Positions 47,968 through 60,083 of a stretch of DNA of 64,000 nt are shown here, piece by piece. Source of the stretch: Myoxocephalus aenaeus (Eukaryota > Chordata > Actinopteri > Perciformes > Cottidae); assembly GCA_038501785.1 (NCBI GenBank), contig JBAMJR010000519.1, positions 106,001 to 170,000 of the forward strand. The letters are read 5' to 3'. A model generated the notes under the pieces. The model was not told the DNA's origin and made no database searches. It saw nothing but the letters and a program-made list of their open reading frames with translations. Position 1 is the first letter of the stretch; every line of letters begins with the position of its first letter. Both the position numbers and the translations under genes were made by a program.

Positions 47968-48486
47968 ACTGTGAATAAATAATACACTAATAAAGATTGC
48001 TCGTTAGATCCTGAAAACAGAATTATATCTCATGTTTAACCGCTACGGAGAAATCGGAGCCAGCGGATCATTTCAAAAAGTCCTGCCGGGATCAGGCTGC
48101 TCTCGGCGGGCAGACAGAGCGCTGACGGCCCGGTGCTGCGGAGCTCACGGTCCCTCAGCAGGAACTCAAACCGTCGGCGTATCTTTTTAAGTCGGCTGAT
48201 TCTTGACAAACCGACCACAGATTTTATGCTTAAATAACTAACTTCTCGCCTGAAAACATCCTAAAATTACATTTTGTGACTCAATAACAGTAGTATTCAG
48301 AGAACGTCAACTTTCAGTTGTGTTTTCTCATCCGCCATTGTTCCCAGTGTGCCGGTGAGAAACGCATTCCAGCCAATCCGAAGCCGAGGATTGTAACCAA
48401 TTAGATGTAGAGATCGATGGTGACTGGATCCGCCCACTTACTGTCAAAAAGAAAATCTACTCGAGCGCGAGCAGGTAACAGACACG
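47968..48486. repeat. Right inner arm of the foldback, with 235 extra bp
   Basis: Inverse of the left inner arm. The segment at about 48052-48287 has no counterpart on the left, so one arm has gained or lost it. A 60-codon open frame at 48036-48218 (-) lies mainly in that segment and shows no known domain. Confidence 0.75.
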
Positions 48487-49223
48487 CGAGCGAGCAGGTT
48501 AAAGCTTCCAGAGCGAGCAGGTTAAAGCTTCCAGAGCGAGCAGGTTAAAGCTTCCAGAGGGAGCAGGTTAAAGCTTCCAGAGCGAGCAGGTTAAAGCTTC
48601 CAGAGCGAGCAGGTTAAAGCTTCCAGAGCGAGCAGGTTAAAGCTTCCAGAGCGAGCAGGTTAAAGCTTCCAGAGAGAGAGCAGGTTAAAGCTTCCAGAGC
48701 GAGCAGGTTAAAGCTTCCAGAGCGAGCGGGTTAAAGCTTCCAGAGAGAGAGCAGGTTAAAGCTTCCAGAGAGAGCAGGTTAAAGCTTCCAGAGAGAGCAG
48801 GTTAAAGCTTCCAGAGAGAGAGCAGGTTAAAGCTTCCAGAGAGAGAGCAGGTTAAAGCTTCCAGAGAGAGCAGGTTAAAGCTTCCAGAGCGAGCAGGTTA
48901 AAGCTTCCAGAGAGAGCAGGTTAAAGCTTCCAGAGAGAGCAGGTTAAAGCTTCCAGAGAGAGAGCAGGTTAAAGCTTCCAGAGAGAGCAGGTTCAAGCTT
49001 CCAGAGCGAGCAGGTTAAAGCTTCCAGAGAGAGCAGGTTAAAGCTTCCAGAGCGAGCAGGTTAAAGCTTCCAGAGAGAGCAGGTTAAAGCTTCCAGAGCG
49101 AGCAGGTTAAAGCTTCCAGAGCGAGCAGGTTAAAGCTTCCAGAGCGAGCAGGTTAAAGCTTCCAGAGAGAGCAGGTTAAAGCTTCCAGAGCGAGCAGGTT
49201 AAAGCTTCCAGAGCGAGCAGGTT
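48487..49223. repeat. 23-bp minisatellite, right foldback arm, inverted, about 32 copies
   Basis: The reverse complement of the left-arm unit (AAAGCTTCCAGAGCGAGCAG, then GTT). This array has 25-bp units with an extra GA (GAGAGAGAG) that are rare or absent on the left, so the two arrays have evolved partly apart. Confidence 0.96.
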
Positions 49224-49360
49224 CCAACTTTGAGAGGGACTTTTGCTCGCGTAGTGATGTAAAAGCGCTCGTCAAAGTAAATTACGCGCGCGGCTGTTTG
49301 ATTTGCGCGCTCTCGTTGAGCTCTTGCGCGCTCTCTAGTTTTGTCATTCATTTGCCTCCA

Positions 49361-50394
49361 TACACGTCCTGCTTGTACTGGCCCACGCGGCGCTCTGTCT
49401 CTTTAAGTGTCACCGATGAGGTCGGCGTAGAACTCTGAGCGCTCCATCCAAGAAACATAAATCCAGAAGCTATCTGCTTCTTTAAGCTCGAGCGGCTCGG
49501 CGACGCTGCAGCAGCTTCCATCCTGCCAGATGCCAACAGATGTTTGGTGTCCAGGTTCTGGACCGTCCATCTGGTGGACCGGCACCGCCCGGCACCGCCC
49601 GGCACTCGTAGCCCGCCAACAACACTGTGGCTTCATTCCTAGAATGTCCCACAACTTTATATTTCATACTGTTCATATAAACTTGAATGAAGTATGCAGA
49701 CCGCTGATATGGAGGTGGAGTCCAACAAGCATGCATTCCTCCAGGAGACCCAACAATATCAAAAGATAAATTATGAATTAGGTCTATAAGTTTAGACGAC
49801 ATGTTTACAATCAGGCAGACATTAACATATGCACTAATTAATATCAGTGTACAAGATGGAGGAGAGGCATTAGAATCCGACCTTTTACAGCCAAAAGGTT
49901 TTTCTCTGCTTCTATTATTCTTTTCCATCCAGCAGCTCCTCCCATCACAGTCTGGCTCCTCCCCCTCATACAGTGGCTCCTCCCCCTCAGAGTCTTTGTG
50001 TTGGAGGAGGAAACTATTTTGCAATGCCACTTTTTGAAGGTTTTCATTAAGTTTCTTTCTCTCTCTTAATCTCCGTACTCGTTACACGGCTTTAGTGCTT
50101 CCAGGGAGTGAATCAGTCATAATCAGTATCATCAGGGAGCGCTTTGTGATGGATTGTGGCCAAAATGTCAGATGATTTTTTTCTTTTTGGCCCAGCGACT
50201 CCTGGAAATACCTGGAACTCACTGCTGAAATGAATTGTGTTAAGTCCCTGTATCAGGCCTTTCTTAAAGGGGCAGGACACCGGACTGTTGTGACGTCCTG
50301 GTGGCAGCAAGCATGTCATGTGATATGACAGGAAGTGACGCGAGGCAAAGATACTGAGAGGTGAAAGGGAAGCAACACGGACCGAGACGCAGAA
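49361..50394. other. Intron sequence, nothing recognised
   Basis: Single copy. A 182-codon open frame on the - strand (49482-50030) and shorter overlapping frames have no domain I recognise and include Pro/Gly/Ser-rich stretches; I do not call a gene. Confidence 0.45.
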
Positions 50395-51925
50395 CGACTG
50401 CAAAGAGACATGAAGCGACTACAAAGAGACATGAAGCGACTACAAAGAGACATAAAGAGACATGAAGTGACTGCAAAGAGACATGAAGCGACTACAAAGA
50501 GACATAAAGAGACATGAAGCGACTACAAAGAGACATGAATCGACTACAAAGAGACATAAAGAGACATGAAGCGACTGCAAAGAGACATAAAGAGACATGA
50601 AGTGACTGCAAAGAGACATGAAGGGACATGAAGCGACTACAAAGAGAGATAAAGAGACATGAAGCAACTACAAAGAGACATAAAGAGACATGAAGCGACT
50701 ACAAAGAGACATAAAGAGACATGAAGCGACTACAAAGAGACATGAAGAGACATGAAGCGACTACAAAGAGACATGAAGAGACATGAAGTGACTACAACGA
50801 GACATTAAACGACTACAAAGAGACATGTTGTGTCTCTGTGTAGTCACGTTGTGTCTCTTTGTAGTCATGTTGTGTCTCTGTGTAGTCACGTTGTGTCTCT
50901 TTGTAGTCACGTTGTGTCTCTTTGTAGTCACGTTGTGTCTCTGTGTAGTCACGTTGTGTCTCTGTGTAGTCACGTTGTGTCTCTGTGTAGTCATGTTGTG
51001 TCTCTTTGTAGTCACGTTGTGTCTCTTTGTAGTCATGTTGTGTCTCTTTGTAGTCATGTTATGTCTCTTTGTAGTCATGTTGTCTCTGTGTAGTCATGTT
51101 GTGTCTCTTTGTAGTCACGTTGTGTCTCTTTTGTAGTCATGTTGTGTCTCTTTGTAGTCATGTTATGTCTCTTTGTAGTCATGTTATCTCTGTGTAGTCA
51201 TGTTGTGTCTCTTTGTAGTCACGTTGTGTCTCTTTGTAGTCATGTTGTGTCTCTTTGTAGTCATGTTGTCTCTGTGTAGTCATGTTGTGTCTCTTTGTAG
51301 TCACGTTGTGTCTCTTTGTAGTCACATTGTGTCTCTTTGTAGTCACGTTGTGTCTCTTTGTAGTCACATTGTGTCTCTGTGTAGTCATGTTGTGTCTCTT
51401 TGTAGTCGTGTTGTGTCTCTTTATAGTCATGTTGTGTCTCTTTGTAGTCACGTTGTGTCTCTTTGTTGTCACGTTGTGTCTCTTTGTTGTCACGTTGTGT
51501 CTCTTTGTAGTCACGTTGTGTCTCTTTGTAGTCATGTTGTGTCTCTTTGTTGTCACGTTGTGTCTCTGTGTAGTCATGTTGTGTCTCTGTGTAGTCACGT
51601 TGTGTCTCTGTGTAGTCATGTTGTGTCTCTTTGTAGTCACGTTGTGTCTCTTTGTTGTCACGTTGTGTCTCTTTGTAGTCACGTTGTGTCTCTTTGTAGT
51701 CATGTTGTGTCTCTGTGTAGTCACGTTGTGTCTCTGTGTAGTCGTGTTGTGTCTCTGTGTAGTCACGTTGTGTCTCTGTGTAGTCATGTTGTGTCTCTGT
51801 GTAGTCACGTTGTGTCTCTGTGTAGTCGTGTTGTGTCTCTTTGTAGTCATGTTGAGTCTCTTTGTAGTCATGTTGTGTCTCTGTGTAGTCACGTTGTGTC
51901 TCTGTGTAGTCACGTTGTGTCTTTC
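50395..51925. repeat. Inverted pair of about 21-bp minisatellites
   Basis: 50395-50822 repeats GACTACAAAGAGACATGAAGC and GAGACATAAA on the + strand. 50823-51925 repeats the inverse type, TAGTCACGTTGTGTCTCTTT, about 52 times. The switch at about 50812-50845 is a near-perfect palindrome: GACTACAAAGAGACAT, GTTG, TGTCTCTGTGTAGTC. Long open frames on both strands are repeat artefacts. Confidence 0.95.
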
Positions 51926-52627
<702 letters not shown>

Positions 52628-52736
52628 GAGTCATCTCTGCTGCATTTAAAGCAGACTTACACTGTGTCGCGGTGGAGCTGCTCACTCCCACGGTCACTGA
52701 ATGGAACACGGCTCGTACTGACGGAGTGCCGGGTCT

Positions 52737-52822
52737 CTTCTTCTTCTTCTTCTTCTTCTTCTTCTTCTTCTTCTTCTTCTTCTTCTTCTTCTTCTTCTTC
52801 TTCTTCTTCTTCTTCTTCTTCT
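52737..52822. repeat. (TTC)n trinucleotide repeat, about 28 copies
   Basis: A pure TTC run on the + strand, i.e. GAA on the - strand, within the grid1 intron and in the direction of transcription as UUC. Confidence 0.97.
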
Positions 52823-53397
52823 GTTGAACTATAGTATTAAATGATTGTTTAGTATGTTATAGTTGTATGTATTACGTTACCTTTGTTTCTCTAGAACAGA
52901 GCGTCATATTTTATGAATGAATTGCAGAAGAAGAAATGTGAAGAGAAGCTTCATAGATGGGCCGATGGAAGTGAAAACTCCAACTCATCAGAAACGATGC
53001 GATGAAGAGGAGGAAGACTTCTCTTGATTACGTTTGCTGATTGATTCACATGGATGGTTTGGTCATGCGGTCTCCAGTCGGTCGGTTAGGAAGTCACTTT
53101 GCAGTCGGTGGATTGATCCTCTGATTGGTTGGCTCATCGGTCACGTTGTTCTCCGTGTTGTCAGTTCCTCAGTCAGCTGTCTGGTCGGTCATTAATTAGT
53201 CGCTTTGTGACTTTATGAGCTGAAGTGGAGGCGGATCCCGGTCTGTTTTTAGATCATATTCATGGACTCATCACCTCAGAACCGTTTTCATCTTCTGTTT
53301 TAAAACCTGCGATCCAGACGGTTATATTTGTTAAATAGGACGATTTGGTTATGAAACCTTTAATTCATTTTTCCTCACAAATGTGTCACCCTCATAG
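52823..53397. other. Intron sequence, nothing recognised
   Basis: Single-copy sequence; no gene seen. Confidence 0.5.
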
Positions 53398-53645
53398 CAT
53401 CTCTCCTCTGGTTGTATAGAAGTCTATGCTTCATGTGTTAAAGCTGCTTTCTCTCTCCTGACCACCAGGGGGTGACTCCTCTGGTTGTATAGAAGTCTAT
53501 GCTTCATGTGTTAAAGCTGCTTTCTCTCTCCTGACCACCAGGGGGCGACTCCTCTGGTTGTATAGAAGTCTATGCTTCATGTGTTAAAGCTGCTTTCTCT
53601 CTCCTGACCACCAGGGGGTGACTCCTGTGGTTGTATAGAAGTCTA
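53398..53645. repeat. About 72-bp tandem repeat, second locus, about 3.5 copies
   Basis: Same unit as at 31008-31505 (CTCTCTCCTGACCACCAGGG and TTGTATAGAAGTCTATGCTT), in the same orientation. Here the units carry GCTGCTTTCTC where most of the first locus has GCTGCATTCTC. Confidence 0.92.
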
Positions 53646-54146
53646 CTTACTTTGCTTTAAATAAAGTAACTACTGATATTTGCTGTAAACTTAAGGCGCT
53701 GATCATGTTACGGTGACCTCAGATTCCCTCTGCAGAGAAATGAAGCATCGGCAGACTAGATTTATGTTTCTGAGTCTGACGGAGGACTCTTGTCAGGAGC
53801 GATGAATCTTCCAGCGGCGGCCTCCTAAATCTGCCTCCTCCTCCCCCTCCCCCTCCCGTCCCGTCCCGTCCTGGGTGGGCGCCCCAGCGGGCCTCCTGAT
53901 TGATGGGTGTAATGGGCTGTCGATGGACGCTGCTGCTCTGACCCGTCAGAGCAGGCCTGCGTGGCTCCGGCAGCGGCGCTATGAATATGTGAACACATGA
54001 AACCCTGATGTGAAGCAAGCACGTTCATTAGAGGAGCTTCTTCTGTCTGAGTGAATGTTCTATGTGGCGTTCAAGGCCGGTCAGGATTTTCACCACGTTC
54101 TCATCCAGAATACATAAAACCTTCAATAAGTATCTCAGCATCATTA
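53646..54146. other. Intron sequence, nothing recognised
   Basis: Single copy; a short CCCTCC/CCGTC run lies near 53838-53870. Confidence 0.5.
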
Positions 54147-54892
<746 letters not shown>

Positions 54893-56238
54893 AGACGTGT
54901 CAGACTACTAGTTAGCTTTAGACTACTAGTTAGCTTTAGATAACTACTAGTTAGCTTTAGACAACTAAACTACTAGTTAGGTTTAAACAACTAAACTACT
55001 AGTTAGCTTTAGACAACTAAACTACTCAGTTAGCTTTAGACAACTAAACTACTAGTTAGCTTTAGACAACTAAACTACTCAGTTAGCTTTAGACAACTAA
55101 ACTACTAGTTAGCTTTAGACAACTAAACTACTCAGTTAGCTTTAGACAACTAAACTACTAGTTAGCTTTAAACAACTAAACTACTAGTTAGGTTTAGACA
55201 ACTAAACTACTAGTTAGGTTTAAACAACTAAACTACTAGTTAGCTTTAGACAACTAAACTACTAGTTAGGTTTAGACAACTAAACTACTCAGTTAGCTTT
55301 AGACAACTAAACTACTAGTTAGGTTTAAACAACTAAACTACTAGTTAGGTTTAAACAACTAAACTACTCAGTTAGCTTTAGACAACTAAACTACTAGTTA
55401 GCTTTAGACAACTAAACTACTAGTTAGGTTTAGATAACTAAACTACTAGTTAGCTTTAGACAACTAAACTACTAGTTAGGTTTAGACAACTAAACTACTA
55501 GTTAGCTTTAAACAACTAAACTACTAGTTAGGTTTAGACAACTAAACTACTCAGTTAGCTTTAGACAACTAAACTACTAGTTAGGTTTAAACAACTAAAC
55601 TACTCAGTTAGCTTTAGACAACTAAACTACTAGTTAGCTTTAGACAACTAAACTACTAGTTAGGTTTAGACAACTAAACTACTAGTTAGCTTTAAACAAC
55701 TAAACTACTAGTTAGGTTTAAACTACTAGTTAGCTTTAAACAACTAAACTACTAGTTAGGTTTAAACTACTAGTTAGCTTTAGACAACTAAACTACTAGT
55801 TAGGTTTAGACTACTAGTTAGGTTTAAACAACTAAACTACTAGTTAGTTTTAGACAACTAAACTACTAGTTAGGTTTAAACAACTAAACTACTAGTTAGG
55901 TTTAGACAACTAAACTACTAGTTAGCTTTAGACAACTAAACTACTAGTTAGGTTTAAACAACTAAACTACTAGTTAGGTTTAAACGACTAAACTACTAGT
56001 TAGGTTTAAACTACTAGTTAGGTTTAAACAACTAAACTACTAGTTAGGTTTAAACAACTAAACTACTAGTTAGGTTTAAACTACTAGTTAGGTTTAAACA
56101 ACTAAACTACTAGTTAGGTTTAAACTACTAGTTAGGTTTAAACTACTAGTTAGGTTTAAACAACTAAACTACTAGTTAGGTGTAAACTACTAGTTAGGTT
56201 TAAACAACTAAACTACTAGTTAGGTTTAACTAAACTAC
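54893..56238. repeat. 26-bp minisatellite related to the 6-8 kb array, about 50 copies
   Basis: The unit contains CTAAACTACTAGTTAGGTTT, then AGACAA. Shorter units lack the ACAACTAA part. The unit length equals that of the array at 6034-7912, and most positions agree (CTAAAC, AGTTAGGTTTAG). ACTAGT forms a palindrome in most units. Confidence 0.95.
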
Positions 56239-56666
56239 TCACTCAGGTTCAGATGAAATCTCGTTCTGTGCTGAGAGTTCTTGAGATAATCCCTCGTTCA
56301 GGATTATGTGGATAACATATGAATATGAATATGAATGCTGGAGGAGGCAGCGTTCTGTTTGCTATCAAAGAGGAAAGAAGATCCTCATCTGAACTTCTGC
56401 TTCATCTGTAAAGCAGTGAATATGAAAAGGAGAGTCGATACTACGTGTTCACCCTCGTTTACGTTCCTCTTCGATTCTTCAACCCGACTTGACCGCTGGA
56501 AGAATGAAACGGACGTTTGGTTTCCGTCATTTTATCTCAACCTTTTCTCAGCGGCTTCCTTTCTCATTACAGACCTCTTGATTTCATCTCTCCTCAGTCT
56601 CTGTATTCACACACAGGCCGTCTCCTCAACCTCTCTCACATCGCCGTCCCTGTTCCTCTCTAAAGG

Positions 56667-56669
<3 letters not shown>
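56239..56669. other. Intron sequence, nothing recognised
   Basis: Single-copy sequence. Confidence 0.5.

Positions 56670-56751
<82 letters not shown>
56670..56751. repeat. (GT)n microsatellite
   Basis: An uninterrupted GT run of about 41 units. Confidence 0.97.
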
Positions 56752-56752
<1 letters not shown>

Positions 56753-57364
56753 AGACAGGAATAGCAGCTGCACCGGTGCTTTTATCTGTATCGGTGACGC
56801 TGCACAGAGTCTGGCTGAGAACAAAAGGCGTTTGAGGCTCAGGAACATCCGGCAGGAAGAGCCGCGTCAGGTCATGCGATTAAAACAAGAAAAAAATAAA
56901 AAATCTATAAGAAAAATACTGAGAGTTTAGAGACACAGCAGAAGCAAAGTTTGGTGTCACGGTAACTTATTTGGAGTCTAAGAATCGGTTTGGTCTCCTG
57001 GGTGAAAGTCCCGCGTTGGACCGCTCCGGTCTCCCTGACCTCCGGACGACGTAGACGTGTGCAGACTTTGATCTGATATATTTGTGAAAAAATATCGACT
57101 CGATACGTCATTCACAGCCTTCACATTCAACTTTTACTTTTGAATCATATCATGAAGACGGGATCCCACTGAACCCACTGAATGGTGGTGGGTTGCCTTC
57201 TAGAACGATCCACGATCCACGTGGACGTCCTGCTGCCACTTTGCTAACAGGCTCGATCCTTTAAAACCCCAAAATGAACACTGACAAATAATCGCTTTCT
57301 GTTACGGAGCGGGTCGGCAGAGCTTTAATATTTAAAAGACCCTTTTATTGCATCAACCGTCATT
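56752..57364. other. Intron sequence, nothing recognised
   Basis: Single-copy sequence. Confidence 0.5.
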
Positions 57365-57575
57365 TGCTCGCGCAGCATGGAAAGAGTGAAGCGACTCCAG
57401 GAAGCAGAAGAACGGCGCTGCTCCTGTCGGCCGGGGGCCGCAGCTTGAAAAGGGCACGACGCGCCCGCCGCCAATTACGGCGTGGCGTTCCCGCGGGTCG
57501 CTCCGCTCGGCTCCGTGGAGACGCTCGTGGAGCGCCCAGGTGGACGAGTCTCCGGCGCGGCTCGCTGGTTCTGCC
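57365..57575. other. CpG-rich patch within the intron
   Basis: About 25 CpG occur in the 160 bp from 57411 to 57570 (for example GCACGACGCGCCCGCCGCC), far above the surrounding intron. It could be an unmethylated regulatory patch or simply a GC-rich remnant. Overlapping open frames on both strands show no known domain. Confidence 0.5.
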
Positions 57576-57745
57576 TTTTAATTGCTGAGTTTCTTTGGGC
57601 CGTTTGAAGCAGGAAGCCCAGAAAAAGGAGTGCAATCTGAAGACCGGACACAGAACCCGTTTCCCCCTCTGGAGTCGCGTGTTCGTGTGTTTTCACTGGA
57701 GGATCACGAGGCCTGTCATTGACGCTGTGAATGAACAGGCTCAAT

Positions 57746-57750
<5 letters not shown>

Positions 57751-57803
<53 letters not shown>

Positions 57804-57916
57804 CTCTCTCTGTTTACTAACTCCTTTCTTTGCCTCCTCATGGAGTAATTCATTAAAACGTCTCATCCAACAGTCTCGTGATGAATGAAGCGAGCTGTCG
57901 GGGAAACCCACTTCAT

Positions 57917-57977
<61 letters not shown>
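57751..57977. repeat. Two (CA)n microsatellites
   Basis: CA runs at 57751-57801 and 57920-57977, with about 118 bp of single-copy sequence between. Confidence 0.95.
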
Positions 57978-57979
<2 letters not shown>

Positions 57980-58354
57980 TCGATACACTAACGGCAACTA
58001 TTCATCTTTTAGATGGATGGATGTATAGTTAATAATCAGAGGAAGCTGCACCTTAAAGCGGATTCATCACTTCCTGTTTCCACGGCAGCGTCCAGCGTCT
58101 CCGGTGGATCTGGATCAGACCCGGTGGATCTGGATCAGACCCGGTGGATCTGGATCAGACCCATTTCATCACCTGCTTGTTCTAATTAGCAACAGATAGT
58201 TCATTATGGTCCTGGTCTTATCTGGACCCTTTTAAATACAAATGTAAAATTAAAGAATTTAAAAATGAAATTATAACATATCTATGTGATTCTGTTTAGG
58301 CCAGCAGAGAAGGCTTAGCAGGCCCTGACGGCCACCACTGAATAATACTAATAA

Positions 58355-58428
<74 letters not shown>

Positions 58429-59264
58429 CAATAACATGTGATGGATGTGAAAATGGCTGCTCTTCCTCCTGAAACTCAACTCTCAGGTCTCACACAATTT
58501 AAACAGACAAATACATTTTTGTTCACATTTGAATTATTAATATCTGCAAATATCAGAAATGTTTAGCCGCACAGAGCAAATGTTAAAGCAACCGGCTATG
58601 AATATTTACACCCCGCGGATGTTTCCATGTCGTGTGAATCTAAAATGAATCCGAAGTCTTTCCAGAGGAGAGACTGAGGAGGAGAGTCGGCTCTTCTGTG
58701 GGAGAGGACTACATCTCCCACAGTGCATTGCTCCAAGGGGCTCTGAGGAGATAGACATGTGGATATGCACAATAAGAGAGGCTCCATCCGTTGCATTGAT
58801 ATGCTAACGTCACGTTTTTATTGAAATGACGTTATTATCCATCTGCATGAGGTCGTGTGGTGAAACAGAAACGATGCGTTTAGGGACAGTCGGGATGTTC
58901 GGAAGAAGGAAGAGCAGGACTATTAAATGATGGAGCAAAGTGTAGACGCTGAAGAAAACGCTGCTTTTTGTCCTCTATTCATATCTACAAGCTCATGGTT
59001 GTGTATTCATGTTCCAACAATAGGTTCAGAGCGACCTGCATCCTTCAGAGAACAGGATGGAGCTCGGCTCTCTTGCTCTGTGGAGAGCATTATTAATCTC
59101 TTCCTGACGTCTCGGTGATGAACTCTGAAAACACAACCTGGTTCTCTGGCTTCATTTCTGATTTCTGATGTTTCCTCTCTGACGTTCTCCGGGAGACAGA
59201 GACGACTCGTGCACCGCTGCTCGGATGAGTTGATGAACAGATGCAGAGATTATAAAACACGCTG
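57978..59264. other. Intron sequence with small repeats
   Basis: Mostly single copy. A CCGGTGGATCTGGATCAGAC triplication lies at about 58099-58162, and (ACT)n then (AAT)n at 58350-58428. Confidence 0.7.
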
Positions 59265-59395
59265 ATGACGCTGCAGAGCTCCGCCTACAGCAGAGCTCCG
59301 CCTACAGCAGAGCTCCGCCTCCAGCAGAGCTCCGCCTACAGCAGAGCTCCGCCTACAGCAGAGCTCCGCCTACAGCAGAGCTCCGCCTCCAGCGG
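59265..59395. repeat. 17-bp minisatellite, about seven copies
   Basis: The unit is CAGAGCTCCGCCTACAG, with CTCCAG variants. Confidence 0.93.
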
Positions 59396-60083
59396 GCCTG
59401 GTGTCAGCGGGGTCCTGTGGCTCTCACAGCTCCCCGATTGTTCCACGAGTGACTGACATGTTCCTTAAAATTCACCGGCGAGGAAGAAGAGGAAGAAGAC
59501 GGACGGAAGACAGAAGATGTAACAGAACTAAAAACTAAAAACCGACACGGTGGAGACGGCGAAGGAGAAAAAACTAAACAAGCGAGAGACATCGGGACGG
59601 TGAGATGAAACAGAAAGGAAAGCAGCGTGGAGGAGAGCGGCAGGCGGAGTCCGTCAGGACGGGATCGAGCCGGCTGTCAGCGCTAGTAGACAGAGAGGGG
59701 GCGGGGCCAAACAACCTGTCAGCGGCTAGAACGCGGAACAGCTGGCGTGTCTGCGTGTCTCATGTCAGGAGGAGAACCCTCTCCTGCAGTCTGAGAGAGG
59801 AGAGAGAACGTTCTCCATCACACTCCTCGTCTTCGGGGTCGCTGGAGGACGAAGGCTTCTTCTGCCGCTCGCCTGTAACTGAAGAGACGGTTGTCGTCAG
59901 CAAGAAGACTTGAGAACTCAGAGAAGAACGTATAGAACAACAGAATGTTTTTTCAATACAGATAAAAAATGTGTTCAAAACTTTTGGGAGGTTTTGATGC
60001 TGGTGATGAAAAATGATGTGGTTCCTTCAAATCTATCGCTGAGATTTAGAACGTGATCTAGTGTTTCTGAAACTGTGTCTGAA
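59396..60083. other. Intron sequence, nothing recognised
   Basis: Single-copy sequence. A 102-codon Ser/Arg-rich open frame (59605-59913, +) has no domain I know and no splice context; not called. Confidence 0.5.

Larger units (their letters stand above)
45063..49360. mobile_element. 4.3-kb foldback-like element with satellite-filled inverted arms
   Basis: The two halves are inverted copies of each other with a different centre. In order: left outer arm 45063-45194, 23-bp satellite 45195-46867, left inner arm 46868-47162, centre 47163-47967, right inner arm 47968-48486, satellite 48487-49223, right outer arm 49224-49360. The ends read TGGAGGCAAAT and ATTTGCCTCCA, with TA outside each (45061-45062, 49361-49362). 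The outer arms share GAGAGCGCGCAAGAGCTCAA and the block around GCGCTTTTACATCACTACGC. The inner arms match with only one difference over about 190 bp near the satellite. The layout recalls foldback elements such as Drosophila FB or zebrafish Angel (recall). No transposase is seen. Confidence 0.82.

Noticed and set aside
45063..49360. Whole palindrome as a hairpin-adapter or assembly artefact
   Set aside because: The arms differ in satellite copy number, unit variants and a 235-bp indel, and the centre is unique, which a simple read-through artefact would not produce; still to be confirmed with long reads.
49482..50030. A 182-codon open frame on the - strand
   Set aside because: No family recognised and it overlaps other frames of similar length; antisense to grid1. 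A protein search with a hit would change this.
59605..59913. A 102-codon Ser/Arg-rich open frame
   Set aside because: Low-complexity product, no acceptor or donor matching grid1 phases, no family recognised.
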